DNA of 64,000 nucleotides from Mycobacterium simiae (GCF_010727605.1 NZ_AP022568.1:3596001-3660000); one strand, 5' to 3'. Positions 8,741 through 17,994 are shown, counted from the first letter of the stretch. The notes: generated by a model not told the origin, from the letters alone. Translations and numbers: made by a program.

Positions 8741-9810
8741 GCCGCGGCTGCCGCGAGCTCGGTCGCCGCAGGGATCACCTCTTGGGCGAACAACTTCATC
8801 GACTCATACACTTTTGTGCGGTCCATGGCGCCGCCGCGCGACATGCGCAAAATGATGTTGCGCCAGCCCATGTCGACGACGGTACGCATCTTGTCGACGA
8901 TGCGGTCCGGGTCACCCATCAGCGTGAGGTGCGAATTCAACACCTGCTCATAGCTCTGCTTGTCGTGTTTTTCGAACCAGTCCGAGTAGGCCTTGTAGTC
9001 GGCCGGAATCTCACCGCCGCGCTCGAACGGGCTCGAATACTTGCGATGGGTCTGAATGGACAACTCGACGCTCTCGCGTGGGTAGCTGCGGGCGAACGCG
9101 TCGTCGTGGTGGCAAAAGGCGTTCAACAGCGCCCACACGTTGCCCGTGGCGGCGTCAAGCCCCTTCTGGGACTGCACCTTCAGATAGATGTCCAGCGCTC
9201 CCTGCAGATCGGGGTCCACCTGGTAGGGATTGCCGATGATCGCCCCGAAACCCTTCTCTGCCAGCCACTCGAAACTTGACGGCGTCTTCATCACGGTGCC
9301 CCACACGGGGATCGGCTGCTGCACCGGCCGCGGGTAAATCGTGACGTCCTCCAGCTGGAAGTAGTTGCCGTGGAAGCTGACGTTCTCTTCCGTCAGAAGG
9401 CGACTGACGATCTCCACGCACTCCTGATATCGACCGGTGGCCTCGTCCATCGAGATGCCGAAACCCTTGAACTCATGAGACTGATAGCCGCGCCCGAAGC
9501 CGGCGTCGAAGCGCCCGCCGGATAGGACGTCGACTAAGGCGATCCGTTCGGCCAGCTGAATCGGCTCGTGGAAGGGCGCCACCATGCACGCGGTACCGAT
9601 GCGGATGCGTTCAGTCTGCGCGGCGATGGCCGTCGCCACCTGCGGCAGGTCCGGGAGCATGCCGTAGGGCGAGAAGTGGTGTTCGGCCAGCCAGATCTCG
9701 TCGTAACCGAGTTCCTCCGCCCAGCGCGCCTCCTCCAGCACGTTGGCCAGCACCTCCCGCTCGCTGAGGTGGTTGGGCTTGTCGCCGAGGATGAACACGC
9801 CGAACTTCAT
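8737..9810 (-). CDS. LLM-class (luciferase-like) flavin-dependent monooxygenase/oxidoreductase
   Basis: A 357-residue TIM-barrel protein of the bacterial luciferase type. The start MKFGVFILGD, the active-site segment WLAEHHFSPYG and VLSGGRFDAGFGRGYQSHEF are typical of FMN monooxygenases of this class rather than of the shorter F420 enzymes. The ATG at 9810 follows GGGAGGGAC at a normal distance; an upstream in-frame codon would add 20 unlikely residues. It is the first gene of the operon running to 5291 and shares its promoter region with the MaoC gene at 9912. It may hydroxylate or open a ring before CoA activation, but this is inference. Confidence 0.88.
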   Translation of the reverse strand: MKFGVFILGDKPNHLSEREVLANVLEEARWAEELGYDEIWLAEHHFSPYGMLPDLPQVATAIAAQTERIRIGTACMVAPFHEPIQLAERIALVDVLSGGRFDAGFGRGYQSHEFKGFGISMDEATGRYQECVEIVSRLLTEENVSFHGNYFQLEDVTIYPRPVQQPIPVWGTVMKTPSSFEWLAEKGFGAIIGNPYQVDPDLQGALDIYLKVQSQKGLDAATGNVWALLNAFCHHDDAFARSYPRESVELSIQTHRKYSSPFERGGEIPADYKAYSDWFEKHDKQSYEQVLNSHLTLMGDPDRIVDKMRTVVDMGWRNIILRMSRGGAMDRTKVYESMKLFAQEVIPAATELAAAAA

Positions 9811-9856
9811 GTCGGTCCCTCCCGCTGTTAGTCGGTAAAAGTAGTTGCACTGACTG

Positions 9857-9895
9857 CGACAATACTGCACGATTGGACAGATATCGTCAATCCGT
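9857..9895. promoter_or_regulatory. Divergent promoter with degenerate operator-like sites (site D)
   Basis: The 101-base gap between the divergent LLM and MaoC genes holds TGGAC, 12 bases (AGATATCGTCAA), TCCGT at 9874-9895 on the plus strand, which matches operator-like site A at 16 of 22 positions. Overlapping it on the other strand is TGTCC-AATCGTGCAGT-ATTGT (9859-9879). The two copies would place one regulator over both start regions. Confidence 0.4.
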
Positions 9896-9911
9896 TTAGT
9901 TGGGAGGCGCG

Positions 9912-10739
9912 ATGACGCTATCCGACTCTGCCGTCGGGACCGCTTTGCCGCCGTGCACCTTCCGGTGGGGCGAGACCGACGTGATCCTCTACGCGTTGGG
10001 GGTGGGCGCCCGCCCGCCTTCTGAGCTGAGGCTGCTCAACGAGGCCTGCGGTCCCGATGTGCTTCCGACGTTTGCCCTGGTGGCCAACTGGTGGGCCGTC
10101 AAGGACCTGCGCAGTGTGCTCGACCTGGGCACGTACCCGATCGTGCACTCCGCACAGTCGCTGGAACTGCACCGGCCGATGGGCGCCAGCGGGGAACTGT
10201 CGGTGCGAGCCGAGGTGTCGGCCGTGTGGGACAAGGGCAAACACGCCGCCGTGGAGTTGACCAGCCGCGGCGCCGACCCGGACGGGACCGTGTTCGTCGC
10301 CAGGTCTCAAACCATGGTCCTCGGTGCAGGGGGGTTCGGCGGCGAGCGTGGACCTGCGGCCGAACCGGACCCCGACGGGCCGCCGGATGCTGTGTTCGAC
10401 GATGTCGTCCGACCCGAGCAGGCCGCCCTCTACCGGCTCTCGGGCGATCGCAACCAGCTGCACATTGACCCGGAGGCGGCCCGCAAGTACGGCTTCGACG
10501 ACGTCTTCCTGCATGGGCTGTGCACGCTGGGATTCGCCGCCCGGGCGGTGATCGACCGGATCGGCGACGGGGACCCGCAGTCGCTGGCATCCTTAGGCTG
10601 CCGATTCTCCAAGCAGGTGAAGCTCGATGCCCCGCTGCGGACAGAGATCTGGCGAACCGAAGATTCGGTGCGTTTCCGAACGCTGCAGGGTGACGTCGTC
10701 GCTCTGAGTTCCGGAACCGCCACGCTGGCAGGGGTATGA
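9912..10739 (+). CDS. MaoC-like (R)-specific hydratase, double hot-dog
   Basis: A 275-residue protein with two hot-dog domains. The C-terminal half carries the hydratase-2 signature YRLSGDRNQLHIDPEAARKY followed by GFDDVFLHGLCTLG, with the catalytic Asp (in SGDRN) and His (in LHID) both present. The N-terminal half lacks this motif, as in eukaryotic-type and mycobacterial two-domain hydratases. It would add water to a 2-enoyl-CoA to give the (R)-3-hydroxyacyl-CoA. The ATG at 9912 has GGGAGG upstream at 9902-9907. It opens the plus-strand operon and is coupled to the TetR gene by ATGA. Confidence 0.9.
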   Translation: MTLSDSAVGTALPPCTFRWGETDVILYALGVGARPPSELRLLNEACGPDVLPTFALVANWWAVKDLRSVLDLGTYPIVHSAQSLELHRPMGASGELSVRAEVSAVWDKGKHAAVELTSRGADPDGTVFVARSQTMVLGAGGFGGERGPAAEPDPDGPPDAVFDDVVRPEQAALYRLSGDRNQLHIDPEAARKYGFDDVFLHGLCTLGFAARAVIDRIGDGDPQSLASLGCRFSKQVKLDAPLRTEIWRTEDSVRFRTLQGDVVALSSGTATLAGV

Positions 10740-11380
10740 GCATGGACCAACGACGGGCCCGCGGGTTGCGCAACCGACAGGCACTCATCCATGCGGCGAT
10801 CGAGCTGTTCACCACCCAGGGCTACGAGGGGACCACCGTCGACAAGATTTCGGCGGCGGCCGGAGTCGCTCCGCGCACGTTTTTCCATCACTTCGCCAGC
10901 AAGGAAGACATCCTGTTCGACGGCTACGCCGAGCGGCTACAGGAGGCGATCCGCCGCTTTCGCGCGGTGCGATCGGACTCACTGTGGGAAGCCCTCGCCG
11001 AGACGTCGATGGCCGTGGCGCGGGCGATCGTCGATCAGCCCGAAATGTTCCTGGCCCGAGCGCGGATGTACCACAGCCTGCCGGCGCTGCGCGCGACCAT
11101 GCTGCGGATCAACGAGGACTGGATCGATCAGCTCACCGCCGAGGTCGCGCGCTGGCTGGGCAGCGACACACAACCCGACTTGCGGCCTCGGCTGGCCGCC
11201 ACGCTGATCAACGCCGCCAACCGCGCCGCGATCGATTCGTGGGTCGCCGCCGGCGGTCACGGTGATTTGTCGTGTCTGATGGCCGAATCCGTCGAACTGG
11301 TGCGGCCCTCGATCGCCGCGATCGAGCGCACCGGCACGACCTCCGGGCCAGGGCGGGGAAGTGGGCAGCGTGTCGGGTGA
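10736..11380 (+). CDS. TetR-family transcriptional regulator 1
   Basis: A 214-residue regulator. The N-terminal DNA-binding domain covers about residues 10-58, with the recognition helix region DKISAAAGVAPRTFFHHFASK. The C-terminal ligand domain is helical and does not resemble the other two TetR proteins in the window. The ATG overlaps the MaoC stop (ATGA), so regulator and enzymes are co-transcribed. It sits inside the operon whose promoter carries operator-like site D, which makes it one candidate for the island regulator; a CoA ester is the usual kind of ligand. Confidence 0.9.
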   Translation: MSMDQRRARGLRNRQALIHAAIELFTTQGYEGTTVDKISAAAGVAPRTFFHHFASKEDILFDGYAERLQEAIRRFRAVRSDSLWEALAETSMAVARAIVDQPEMFLARARMYHSLPALRATMLRINEDWIDQLTAEVARWLGSDTQPDLRPRLAATLINAANRAAIDSWVAAGGHGDLSCLMAESVELVRPSIAAIERTGTTSGPGRGSGQRVG

Positions 11381-12119
11381 CTCTCGTCCGCTCGCGGTCG
11401 TCACCGGGGGAGCGCGAGGCATCGGCGAATCGATTGTGGCCGCTTTGATTTGCGGCGGGTACCGGGTATCCGCGATCGATGTTAACGCCAAGGCCGTTGC
11501 GCGCGCGGAGGATTCAGACGACGCGAGATCGGGATTGCTCGTCCCGATGAACGTATCGATCACCGACCGTGACGCGGTCGAGGACGCGCTGAGCACCTTG
11601 GCTGACCGGTATGGGCCCGTTCGGGCATTGGTCAACAACGCGGGTATGACGCTGCCCGGAACATTTCTCGAGCAAACGGACGAGGACTGGGACCGCATCG
11701 TCGAGGTCAACCTCAAGGGCACCTTCGTGATGGCGCAGGTCGCTGGCCGACAGATGGTCGCCCACGGCGGCGGGGTCATCGTGAATGTCAGCTCGGTGTC
11801 CGCCCACGGGGTGCGGACCGGGCCGCCGGCCTATGCGGCCGCCAAAGCGGGTGTTGAAGGGCTGAGCCGGCTGATGGCCGTTCAGCTCGGTGCGCATGCC
11901 ATCCGGGTCAACACCGTCGTGGTCGGCACCACCGCGACGCCGTGGCTGTTGTCACGCAAGACGGAGGACGAGCTGGCACAGATGCGCCGGACAACGTTGA
12001 CCGGAAACATCGGTGAGCCGGACGACGTGGCCGGCGTGGTGGCATTTCTGTGCTCATCCGCGGCCAAACACGTAACCGGCCAGCTCATTTCGGTGTCCGG
12101 GGGGCAATGGATGCCATGA
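11370..12119 (+). CDS. Short-chain dehydrogenase/reductase (SDR)
   Basis: A 249-residue classical SDR. TGGARGIG binds the cofactor; NNAG and the catalytic set with Ser in VNVSSVSAHG and Tyr-x3-Lys in YAAAKAG are present. It probably oxidises a 3-hydroxyacyl-CoA or a related secondary alcohol. The GTG at 11370 is preferred because GGGGAA lies about 10 bases upstream; a GTG at 11361 is in frame but too close to that site. The start overlaps the end of the TetR gene by 11 bases. A 55-base gap with a short dyad separates it from the next crotonase. Confidence 0.87.
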   Translation: MSGDSRPLAVVTGGARGIGESIVAALICGGYRVSAIDVNAKAVARAEDSDDARSGLLVPMNVSITDRDAVEDALSTLADRYGPVRALVNNAGMTLPGTFLEQTDEDWDRIVEVNLKGTFVMAQVAGRQMVAHGGGVIVNVSSVSAHGVRTGPPAYAAAKAGVEGLSRLMAVQLGAHAIRVNTVVVGTTATPWLLSRKTEDELAQMRRTTLTGNIGEPDDVAGVVAFLCSSAAKHVTGQLISVSGGQWMP

Positions 12120-12151
12120 TGTCGATGCGGAACGACAAGACAGATGCTGAT

Positions 12152-12168
12152 GTAGTGTTTACTGCTAC
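12152..12168. promoter_or_regulatory. Short dyad before crotonase 4
   Basis: GTAG at 12152-12155 and CTAC at 12165-12168 form a short inverted repeat around TGTTTACTG in the gap between the SDR and the crotonase. It does not match the TGAAC-N12-ATTGT sites. It may be a separate promoter element or chance. Confidence 0.2.
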
Positions 12169-12174
12169 GAATCG

Positions 12175-12957
12175 ATGCCAGGGGATGTCGTGGAACTGAA
12201 GAGAATCCTGTTCGACGTCAGCGAGCAGGTCGCCACCATCACGATCAACCGACCGGAGCGGCTCAACGCCACTGACGACCTGACCCGTACCGAGCTCGGC
12301 ATCGCGTGGGCCCGGGTGCGTGAGGACCCGACCATCCGGGTGGCCATCATCACCGGAGCCGGAGACCGCGCGTTCTCCGTGGGCCAGGACATCCGGGCAA
12401 CGGCCGAGGGCGGCATCCGCAACAAGGTTCCCGGCTCGCGGCTGCACCACGATGTGTGGAAGCCGGTCATCTGCGCCCTCAACGGAATGGTCGTCGGCGG
12501 CGGCCTGCACCAGGTCGCCGACGCCGACCTCATCATCGCGGCCGAGCATGCCGAGCTGATCGACACGCACTTGGCCGTGGGAAACGTGTTCGCGCTCGAG
12601 CCCGCGGTGCTGCTGCGCAGAATGCCGCTGTCGATGGTGATGCAGCTGGGTCTCATGACCAAGCAGGGCCGCATCAGCGCGCGGCGGGGCTACGAGATCG
12701 GCCTGATCAACGAGGTCGTGCCCGCGAACCGGCTGCAACAGCGGGCGCGCGAAATCGCCTTGGACATCGCGAAACTCTCGCCGGCGACGGTCCAGGCGTC
12801 GATCAAGGCGATGTGGAGCAGCCTCGATGTCGGGCTGCGCGCGGCCAACGACGTCGCGTACCGCTACGTGCTGCAACACCAGCTGACCCATCCGGACTAC
12901 CGGGAAGGGATGCTCGCGTTCGCGGAGAAGCGGGAACCGCGGTGGGTCGTGGAATGA
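12175..12957 (+). CDS. Enoyl-CoA hydratase/isomerase family protein (crotonase 4)
   Basis: A 260-residue crotonase. VATITINRPERLNATDDLT opens the fold, the oxyanion segment is GAGDRAFSVGQDIRA, and LNGMVVGGGLHQVADADLII is the second glycine-rich turn. The region of the usual second glutamate reads GNVFALEPAVLLRRMP, so a Glu is available though the context is not that of a standard hydratase. A GTG at 12190 has AGGGGAT just ahead and could be the true start, which would remove five residues. It lies 27 bases before the acyl-CoA ligase gene and belongs to the same transcript. Confidence 0.86.
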   Translation: MPGDVVELKRILFDVSEQVATITINRPERLNATDDLTRTELGIAWARVREDPTIRVAIITGAGDRAFSVGQDIRATAEGGIRNKVPGSRLHHDVWKPVICALNGMVVGGGLHQVADADLIIAAEHAELIDTHLAVGNVFALEPAVLLRRMPLSMVMQLGLMTKQGRISARRGYEIGLINEVVPANRLQQRAREIALDIAKLSPATVQASIKAMWSSLDVGLRAANDVAYRYVLQHQLTHPDYREGMLAFAEKREPRWVVE

Positions 12958-12984
12958 GTCGAATGAGTTGTGAAATGACGCGCC

Positions 12985-14625
12985 ATGGGTGAATCCGCAC
13001 GAACGTTCAGCTATGACCCGCTGCCGTACCCACCCGTCGTCCCGTCGATGCTGGCCAACCTAGTCGCGGCCTACGGAGACAACGACTTCGTCGTCAGCTC
13101 GGCCGGTGGAGGGACGATCGAGCGGATCACGTACGCGCAGGCTGATTTTCGGTCGGCCGAGATGGCGCGGCGGCTGCTTGCGGCGGGGATCACCAGAGGC
13201 GTTCGGATCGGAATCTTGGCGCCCAACGGACCCGACTTCGTGGTCGCCTTCCTGGCGACCACGCGGATCGGCGCCGTGGCCGTGCCGATCAACACCTTCT
13301 TTCAGCCGCCGGAGTTGAGGTGGCTGCTTCGCGACGCCGATATCCACACCCTGCTATCGGTCGACTCAATGCTCGGCAAGGACATGCTGGCGCGTGTCGG
13401 CGATGCCACGGGCGAGCTTTCGTCCCCGCGCGCACCGCTGATCCTCGAACGGCTGCCGCAGTTGCGCAACATCTTTGGGCTCGGCAACGCCGAGCGCCCA
13501 TGGCCCAGTGCATGGCCGGACCCGGTGCCCGAAGCGTTTCTGCGCGCGTGCGAATCCACCGTCCGCCCCTCCGACGACCTGGTCGTCATCTACACATCGG
13601 GAAGCACGTCGGACCCCAAGGGTGTCATCCACACGCACGGCACCGCGATTACACACTCTCGCTTCGTCGCCACGCAGCACGAGTGGAAGCCCGACGACCG
13701 GGTCTATATCCCGATGGTGTTCTTCTGGGTTGCCGGGTTGGTCTTCGGTCTGCTCGGACCGATGCAGACCGGTGCCACTATTCTCACCGAGCACAAGTTC
13801 GACGCCGGCGACGTGCTGCGCCTGCTCGAATCCGAACGGGCCACCTACGCAACAGGATTCCCCCACGTGGGCCGGGCACTGGCGAATCATCCCGACTTCT
13901 CGTCCACAGATCTGTCAAGTCTGCGCGCGGGATACCACCAGGTCCTGTTACCGCCGGAACTGCGCGCGGCCAATCCGTCGCTGCTGGTCACACAGTTGGG
14001 GATGACCGAAACGTGCAGTTCGCACACCTGGTGGCCACCACACGAACCGGTACCGCAAACCAAGCGCGGGTCGCTCGGGATATCCGCACCCGGCTATCAG
14101 CACAAGGTTGTCGACGAGTCGGGCGTAGCGGTGCCCAACGGGACGGTCGGGGAAATCTGCGTGCGGGGAACGGCCATGATGCGCGGCATGGTCGGACGGC
14201 AGCACGGCGACCTGTTCGACGCCGACGGCTGGTATCACACGAAGGACGCCGGATACCTAGACGATGACGGGTTTCTGTATTTCGCCGGACGCACCGACGA
14301 CATGATCAAGACCTCGGGCGCCAACGTCGCGCCCGTGGAGGTGGAGGCGGTGATCGGCGGCGTCGACGGCGTCCGGATCGCCTATGTCGTCGGCGTTCCC
14401 GACCCGGACAAGGGTGCGCTCGTCTGCGCCGTCGTCGTGCTCAATCAAGGGCGGCGCATGTCGCAAGACGAGCTCGCGGCAGCGTGCCGAAAGGAACTGG
14501 CCGCGTACAAGATTCCGAAACGCTGGGTGATTTTCCCCGACGACGACCGGCTGCCCTACACCACCACGAACAAGATCGACAAGCCCCGCCTGGTGAAGTT
14601 ACTGACGTCGGGGGAGCTGGCGTGA
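12985..14625 (+). CDS. Acyl-CoA synthetase/ligase (ANL superfamily, FadD-type)
   Basis: A 546-residue AMP-forming ligase with the P-loop VIYTSGSTSDPKGVIHTHG, the segment TQLGMTETCSSH, GWYHTKDAGYLDDDGFLYFA and the hinge GRTDDMIKTSGANVAPVEVE. The C-terminal Lys segment TTTNKIDKPRLVK is present. It would activate a carboxylic acid to its CoA ester. It is clearly diverged from the ligase at 7241, so the island can activate two different acids or act at two stages of one pathway. It is followed by an NTF2-like gene with a GTGA overlap. Confidence 0.92.
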   Translation: MGESARTFSYDPLPYPPVVPSMLANLVAAYGDNDFVVSSAGGGTIERITYAQADFRSAEMARRLLAAGITRGVRIGILAPNGPDFVVAFLATTRIGAVAVPINTFFQPPELRWLLRDADIHTLLSVDSMLGKDMLARVGDATGELSSPRAPLILERLPQLRNIFGLGNAERPWPSAWPDPVPEAFLRACESTVRPSDDLVVIYTSGSTSDPKGVIHTHGTAITHSRFVATQHEWKPDDRVYIPMVFFWVAGLVFGLLGPMQTGATILTEHKFDAGDVLRLLESERATYATGFPHVGRALANHPDFSSTDLSSLRAGYHQVLLPPELRAANPSLLVTQLGMTETCSSHTWWPPHEPVPQTKRGSLGISAPGYQHKVVDESGVAVPNGTVGEICVRGTAMMRGMVGRQHGDLFDADGWYHTKDAGYLDDDGFLYFAGRTDDMIKTSGANVAPVEVEAVIGGVDGVRIAYVVGVPDPDKGALVCAVVVLNQGRRMSQDELAAACRKELAAYKIPKRWVIFPDDDRLPYTTTNKIDKPRLVKLLTSGELA

Positions 14626-15263
14626 CCGGACTGGAGGAGCGAATCGCCCGCCTGGAGGCCATCGAGGAAATTCGTCAGCTGGCGGCGCGGTACGCGGTGG
14701 CATTGGACATGCGTGACTTCGATTCCCTGGTAAACCTTTTCGTCGACGACGTCGGGGTGCCGGGCAAGTGCCGCGGCCGCGACGCGATGCGCCAATGGTA
14801 CGACGCAGAGGTGCGTCCGACGCTGCTGGGCAGCGCGCACGGTGTCCTCGGTCATGTTATCGACGTTCACGGCGCCGATACCGCGAGCGGACTTGTGTAC
14901 TCGCGCAATGACTTGGAAACCGAGACCGCGTGGTTTATCGAGATGCTGGCCTACCTGGACCGCTACGAACGGCGGGACGGCCACTGGTATTTCGCGCGCC
15001 GCACCCCGCTGTTCTGGTACCGGAGCGACATCACCGACCCGCCGGTCGGCCCACGGAAGGTGCGCTGGCCCGGCAGCCCCGGCCAGGACGGCTCGTTTCA
15101 CGACGCGTTTCCCTCGTGGGAAGAGTTCTGGGCCGCCGACCCCGGACACTTCGACGCGCCGGTCCCGGCCCCCGCCGCCGTCGGTGAGTGGCTGCGCACA
15201 TTGCGCCGGGGCGCTGGCGCGCCGCGGGTGAGCCCGACGGGACGCGGAGCCCCGAGGTCTTGA
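14622..15263 (+). CDS. NTF2-like (SnoaL-type) protein
   Basis: A 213-residue protein started at the GTG at 14622, which overlaps the ligase stop as GTGA. The N-terminal helix LEAIEEIRQLAARYAVALD and the following DFDSLVNLFVDDV are typical of SnoaL-like proteins that include ring-modifying dehydratases and isomerases. The last 60 residues are Pro- and Arg-rich and probably disordered. It is longer than and only distantly similar to the NTF2-like protein at 5291. Its function is unknown; the operon suggests a role on a CoA ester or its precursor. Confidence 0.75.
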   Translation: MTGLEERIARLEAIEEIRQLAARYAVALDMRDFDSLVNLFVDDVGVPGKCRGRDAMRQWYDAEVRPTLLGSAHGVLGHVIDVHGADTASGLVYSRNDLETETAWFIEMLAYLDRYERRDGHWYFARRTPLFWYRSDITDPPVGPRKVRWPGSPGQDGSFHDAFPSWEEFWAADPGHFDAPVPAPAAVGEWLRTLRRGAGAPRVSPTGRGAPRS

Positions 15264-15264
15264 A

Positions 15265-16392
15265 ATGTTAAGCAATGCGCTGGGATTCGGTTTCACGGAC
15301 GAGCAGAACGAGTTGCGCCGCGTCGTGCGCAGCTTCTTCGAGAGCAAGGCCGACGAAGCGCAGGTGCGCCGCCACATGGAATCACCGCTGGGCTACGACC
15401 CACTGTTGTGGGCGCAGATGTCCGACGAACTGGGCCTGGTCGGGCTCGCGATCCCGGAAGAATTCGGCGGCCAAGGCTTCACCTTCGTCGAACTCGGCGT
15501 CGTCGCCGAGGAGCTGGGGCGGGCGCTGGTTCCCTCGCCGTACTTCGCATCTTCGGTACTGGCGTCGAGCGCGCTCCTCGGTTCCGGCGACGACGCGGCC
15601 CAGCGCCGATACCTGCCGGGCATCGCGTCCGGAGCGACTATCGCCAGCCTCGCGGTCACCGAGGAGTCGGGCCTCTGGGAGGCCGGCGCGATCCGATCGC
15701 GGGCCCGAAAAACGGCCGACGGGTGGGTGGTGGACGGAGCCAAAGCCTATGTCCTCGACGGCTGCAGCGCCGATGTGCTGTTGGTAGCCGCCCAGACTGA
15801 CTCCGGATTGTCGCTGTTCGCGGTCGACCGCTTCGACCGCGTTGCTCGGCGCGCGCTGTCCACCCTGGACCAGACCCGAAAACAGGCCCGTATCGAATTC
15901 AGCGCCACGCCGGCGTCGCTCGTCGGTCGCGAGGGCGGCGCGGAGGCGGTGTTGCGATCGACCCTCGCACTCGGCTGCGCCGCGCTGGCCGCAGAACAGG
16001 TCGGCGGCGCGCAACGCTGCCTCGAGATGGCCGTTGCTTACGCGAAAGCCCGCAGACAGTTCGGCAAGCCCATCGGCTCATTCCAGGCCATCCGCCACAA
16101 GTGCGCCGACCTCTTCCTGGACATCGAATGTGCCCGCGGCGCAGCCTATTACGCGGTGCGGGCTGCGGCCCAACGCGCGCCCGAATTGCCGGCGGTGGCA
16201 TCGTTGGCCAAGGCGTGCAGTTCCGAGGCCTATGCCCGCGCTGCCGCCGCCAATATCCAGATTCACGGTGGCATCGGATTCACCTGGGAGCATCCCGCCC
16301 ATCTCTATTTCAAGCGGGCTCAATCGTCGGGGCGCCTGCTGGGCGACGCCCCCTATCACCGGGGACTTCTCGCCGACGAAATCGGGCTCTGA
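15265..16392 (+). CDS. Acyl-CoA dehydrogenase (FadE-type)
   Basis: A 375-residue acyl-CoA dehydrogenase. The N-terminal helical domain contains GLVGLAIPEEFGGQGFTFVE, the beta domain has SLAVTEESG, and the C-terminal domain has AYAKARRQFGKPIGSFQAIR and QIHGGIGFTWEHPAHLYFKR. The TSEIQR-type ending is absent, a trait of the mycobacterial enzymes that form heteromers with a second subunit; no partner gene is adjacent. It would introduce a 2,3-double bond into the acyl-CoA made by the upstream ligase. It starts one base after the NTF2-like gene and ends 5 bases from the convergent SDR. Confidence 0.9.
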   Translation: MLSNALGFGFTDEQNELRRVVRSFFESKADEAQVRRHMESPLGYDPLLWAQMSDELGLVGLAIPEEFGGQGFTFVELGVVAEELGRALVPSPYFASSVLASSALLGSGDDAAQRRYLPGIASGATIASLAVTEESGLWEAGAIRSRARKTADGWVVDGAKAYVLDGCSADVLLVAAQTDSGLSLFAVDRFDRVARRALSTLDQTRKQARIEFSATPASLVGREGGAEAVLRSTLALGCAALAAEQVGGAQRCLEMAVAYAKARRQFGKPIGSFQAIRHKCADLFLDIECARGAAYYAVRAAAQRAPELPAVASLAKACSSEAYARAAAANIQIHGGIGFTWEHPAHLYFKRAQSSGRLLGDAPYHRGLLADEIGL

Positions 16393-16397
16393 GAGGG

Positions 16398-17246
16398 TTA
16401 GAAGTCCGTGCCCCCGTCGATGTTGACGGCCGCGCCCGTCATGAAAGCTGCCCTGTCGCCGAGCAGAAAGGCGATCAGCTCGCCCGCTTCTTCGGGATGC
16501 CCGCCGCGGCCAAGGGCGACACGCATATTCCAGTCCGGGTTGCTTGCCAGGTGAGTGTAAACCGCGTCCTCCAACGCCACCCCGTACTCCGCTGCCCGCC
16601 GGGCGCGGATGAAGTCATTCACCTCGGTATCGAATAGTCCGGGGCACACGGTGTTCACCCTGATGCCCTCCGGGCCATGCGTTTTCGCCAAAATCTTCGA
16701 CAAGGTCAATACCGCCGCCTTCAAAGCGTTGTACGGCGGAATCAGGACCTTCGGCGCACGAACGGAATACGCGGCCGTCGTCACGATGGTTCCGCCGCCA
16801 TTGCGTTGCAGGTGCGGGATGACGGCGCGGCAGGAACGCACGGTTCCCATCAGAATCAACTGGTAGTACCAGTCCCACGACTCGTCGCCGTGTTCGAGGA
16901 ACGGCCCCTGCTGGTTCATCGGTCCCGCGGTCACGGCCAGGCCGCGCAACGGACCCAGGCTTGCGGCCGCGCGGTCGACGGCGCGGCCCACGCCATCACC
17001 GGCGGCCGCGGCGTCGACGGCGATGCCGACCGCGCCCACCCCGTAGTCTGCGGTCAGTCGCTCGGCACGCGCTCGGGCGCGCTCTCCGTCACGAGCCAGC
17101 AGCGCCACGTTGGCGCCGTTGACGGCGAGCTGCTGGGCGGCGGCGAACCCGATACCGGTCGTCCCGCCGACGAGGACGAAGTTGCGCCCCGCCACACCAA
17201 GTTCCACGCTGCCCTCGTTTCTGGCGTCATCGCCGACGACAGCCAT
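16398..17246 (-). CDS. Short-chain dehydrogenase/reductase (SDR)
   Basis: A 282-residue SDR started at the ATG at 17246 (MAVVGDDARNEG). A longer reading to 17351 would run across the promoter and dyad shared with the divergent TetR gene. The cofactor loop reads VGGTTGIG, and the active site is TTAAYSVRAP with Tyr-x3-Lys as YNALK. The C-terminus ends GAAVNIDGGTDF, as in many enoyl-reductase-like SDRs. No ribosome-binding site is clear before the ATG, so it may be leaderless. It is divergent from TetR regulator 2, which probably controls it. Confidence 0.84.
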   Translation of the reverse strand: MAVVGDDARNEGSVELGVAGRNFVLVGGTTGIGFAAAQQLAVNGANVALLARDGERARARAERLTADYGVGAVGIAVDAAAAGDGVGRAVDRAAASLGPLRGLAVTAGPMNQQGPFLEHGDESWDWYYQLILMGTVRSCRAVIPHLQRNGGGTIVTTAAYSVRAPKVLIPPYNALKAAVLTLSKILAKTHGPEGIRVNTVCPGLFDTEVNDFIRARRAAEYGVALEDAVYTHLASNPDWNMRVALGRGGHPEEAGELIAFLLGDRAAFMTGAAVNIDGGTDF

Positions 17247-17338
17247 ACTAGACAGCAGTACGCCAAGTGTTGCAATGACTACTCCTGGCCGCAGTTCAGT
17301 GACCGGCCGACCCATAGATGGAACACAACGCCCGAATT

Positions 17339-17360
17339 TGTCGCGTAGCATAGTGCGACA
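17339..17360. promoter_or_regulatory. Inverted repeat over the start of TetR regulator 2
   Basis: TGTCGC at 17339-17344 and GCGACA at 17355-17360 are perfect inverted repeats with 10 bases between, and the right arm touches the ATG of the TetR gene. The left part, GTCGCGTAGCAT (17340-17351), recurs in inverse orientation at 20816-20827 before TetR regulator 3. Autoregulation is the simple reading. Confidence 0.5.
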
Positions 17361-17971
17361 TGTCGACGAAACCCGCCCCTGCCGAACTCGAATCGGAGGG
17401 GGAGTTCGATCGCCGCGACCAGATTCTCGAGGCGGCCAACGAATGCTTCACTCAGCTCGGCATTCAGCGCACGAGCGTGCAGGACGTCGCCCGAAAAGCC
17501 AACGTGTCACGGGGCACGGTGTACCGGTACTTCGAAGACCGCAACGTGCTCATCGATGCCGCGATCGAATTCGGCGCGCAGCGGTTCTATCGCGAGGTCG
17601 CTTCGGCGATGGCGAAGAAAAACACGCTGGCGGAGCAGGTCGGGGCGATGGCGCAAACTCACGCCAGAATCCTCCTCGACCATCGGACGCGGAACCGTTT
17701 GATGGCCGACGATGCCGAGCTGATGCGGCACATGATCTCCGACGGTGACACGGCGGTCCGGCGATCCACCCATTTCCTCGAACCCTATGTGCGGGCCGCG
17801 CGCGAGCGCGGCGAGGTGGGCACCGGCGTCGACGTCACCGCGGCCAGCGAATGGCTGGCCCGCATCATCTGGTCATTCTCCACCGTTAACCAGGCCCAGA
17901 CGTTCGACATGTCGAAGCCGGACACTGTCCGGCGCTACGTGGAGGCTTTCGCCATCAACGGGCTTCGCTGA
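17360..17971 (+). CDS. TetR-family transcriptional regulator 2
   Basis: A 203-residue regulator. The DNA-binding domain spans about residues 18-64, with QRTSVQDVARKANVSRGTVY as helix-turn-helix. It is a close paralogue of TetR regulator 3 at 20163: from residue 16 on, roughly four of five residues are identical, including the recognition helix, so the two should read similar operators. The ATG lies at the edge of an inverted repeat with no leader, so the transcript may be leaderless. It is divergent from the SDR at 17246 and upstream of the SDR/thioesterase operon at 18023. Confidence 0.92.
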   Translation: MSTKPAPAELESEGEFDRRDQILEAANECFTQLGIQRTSVQDVARKANVSRGTVYRYFEDRNVLIDAAIEFGAQRFYREVASAMAKKNTLAEQVGAMAQTHARILLDHRTRNRLMADDAELMRHMISDGDTAVRRSTHFLEPYVRAARERGEVGTGVDVTAASEWLARIIWSFSTVNQAQTFDMSKPDTVRRYVEAFAINGLR

Positions 17972-17994
17972 AGAACCTGCATAGGCCGCTCAAT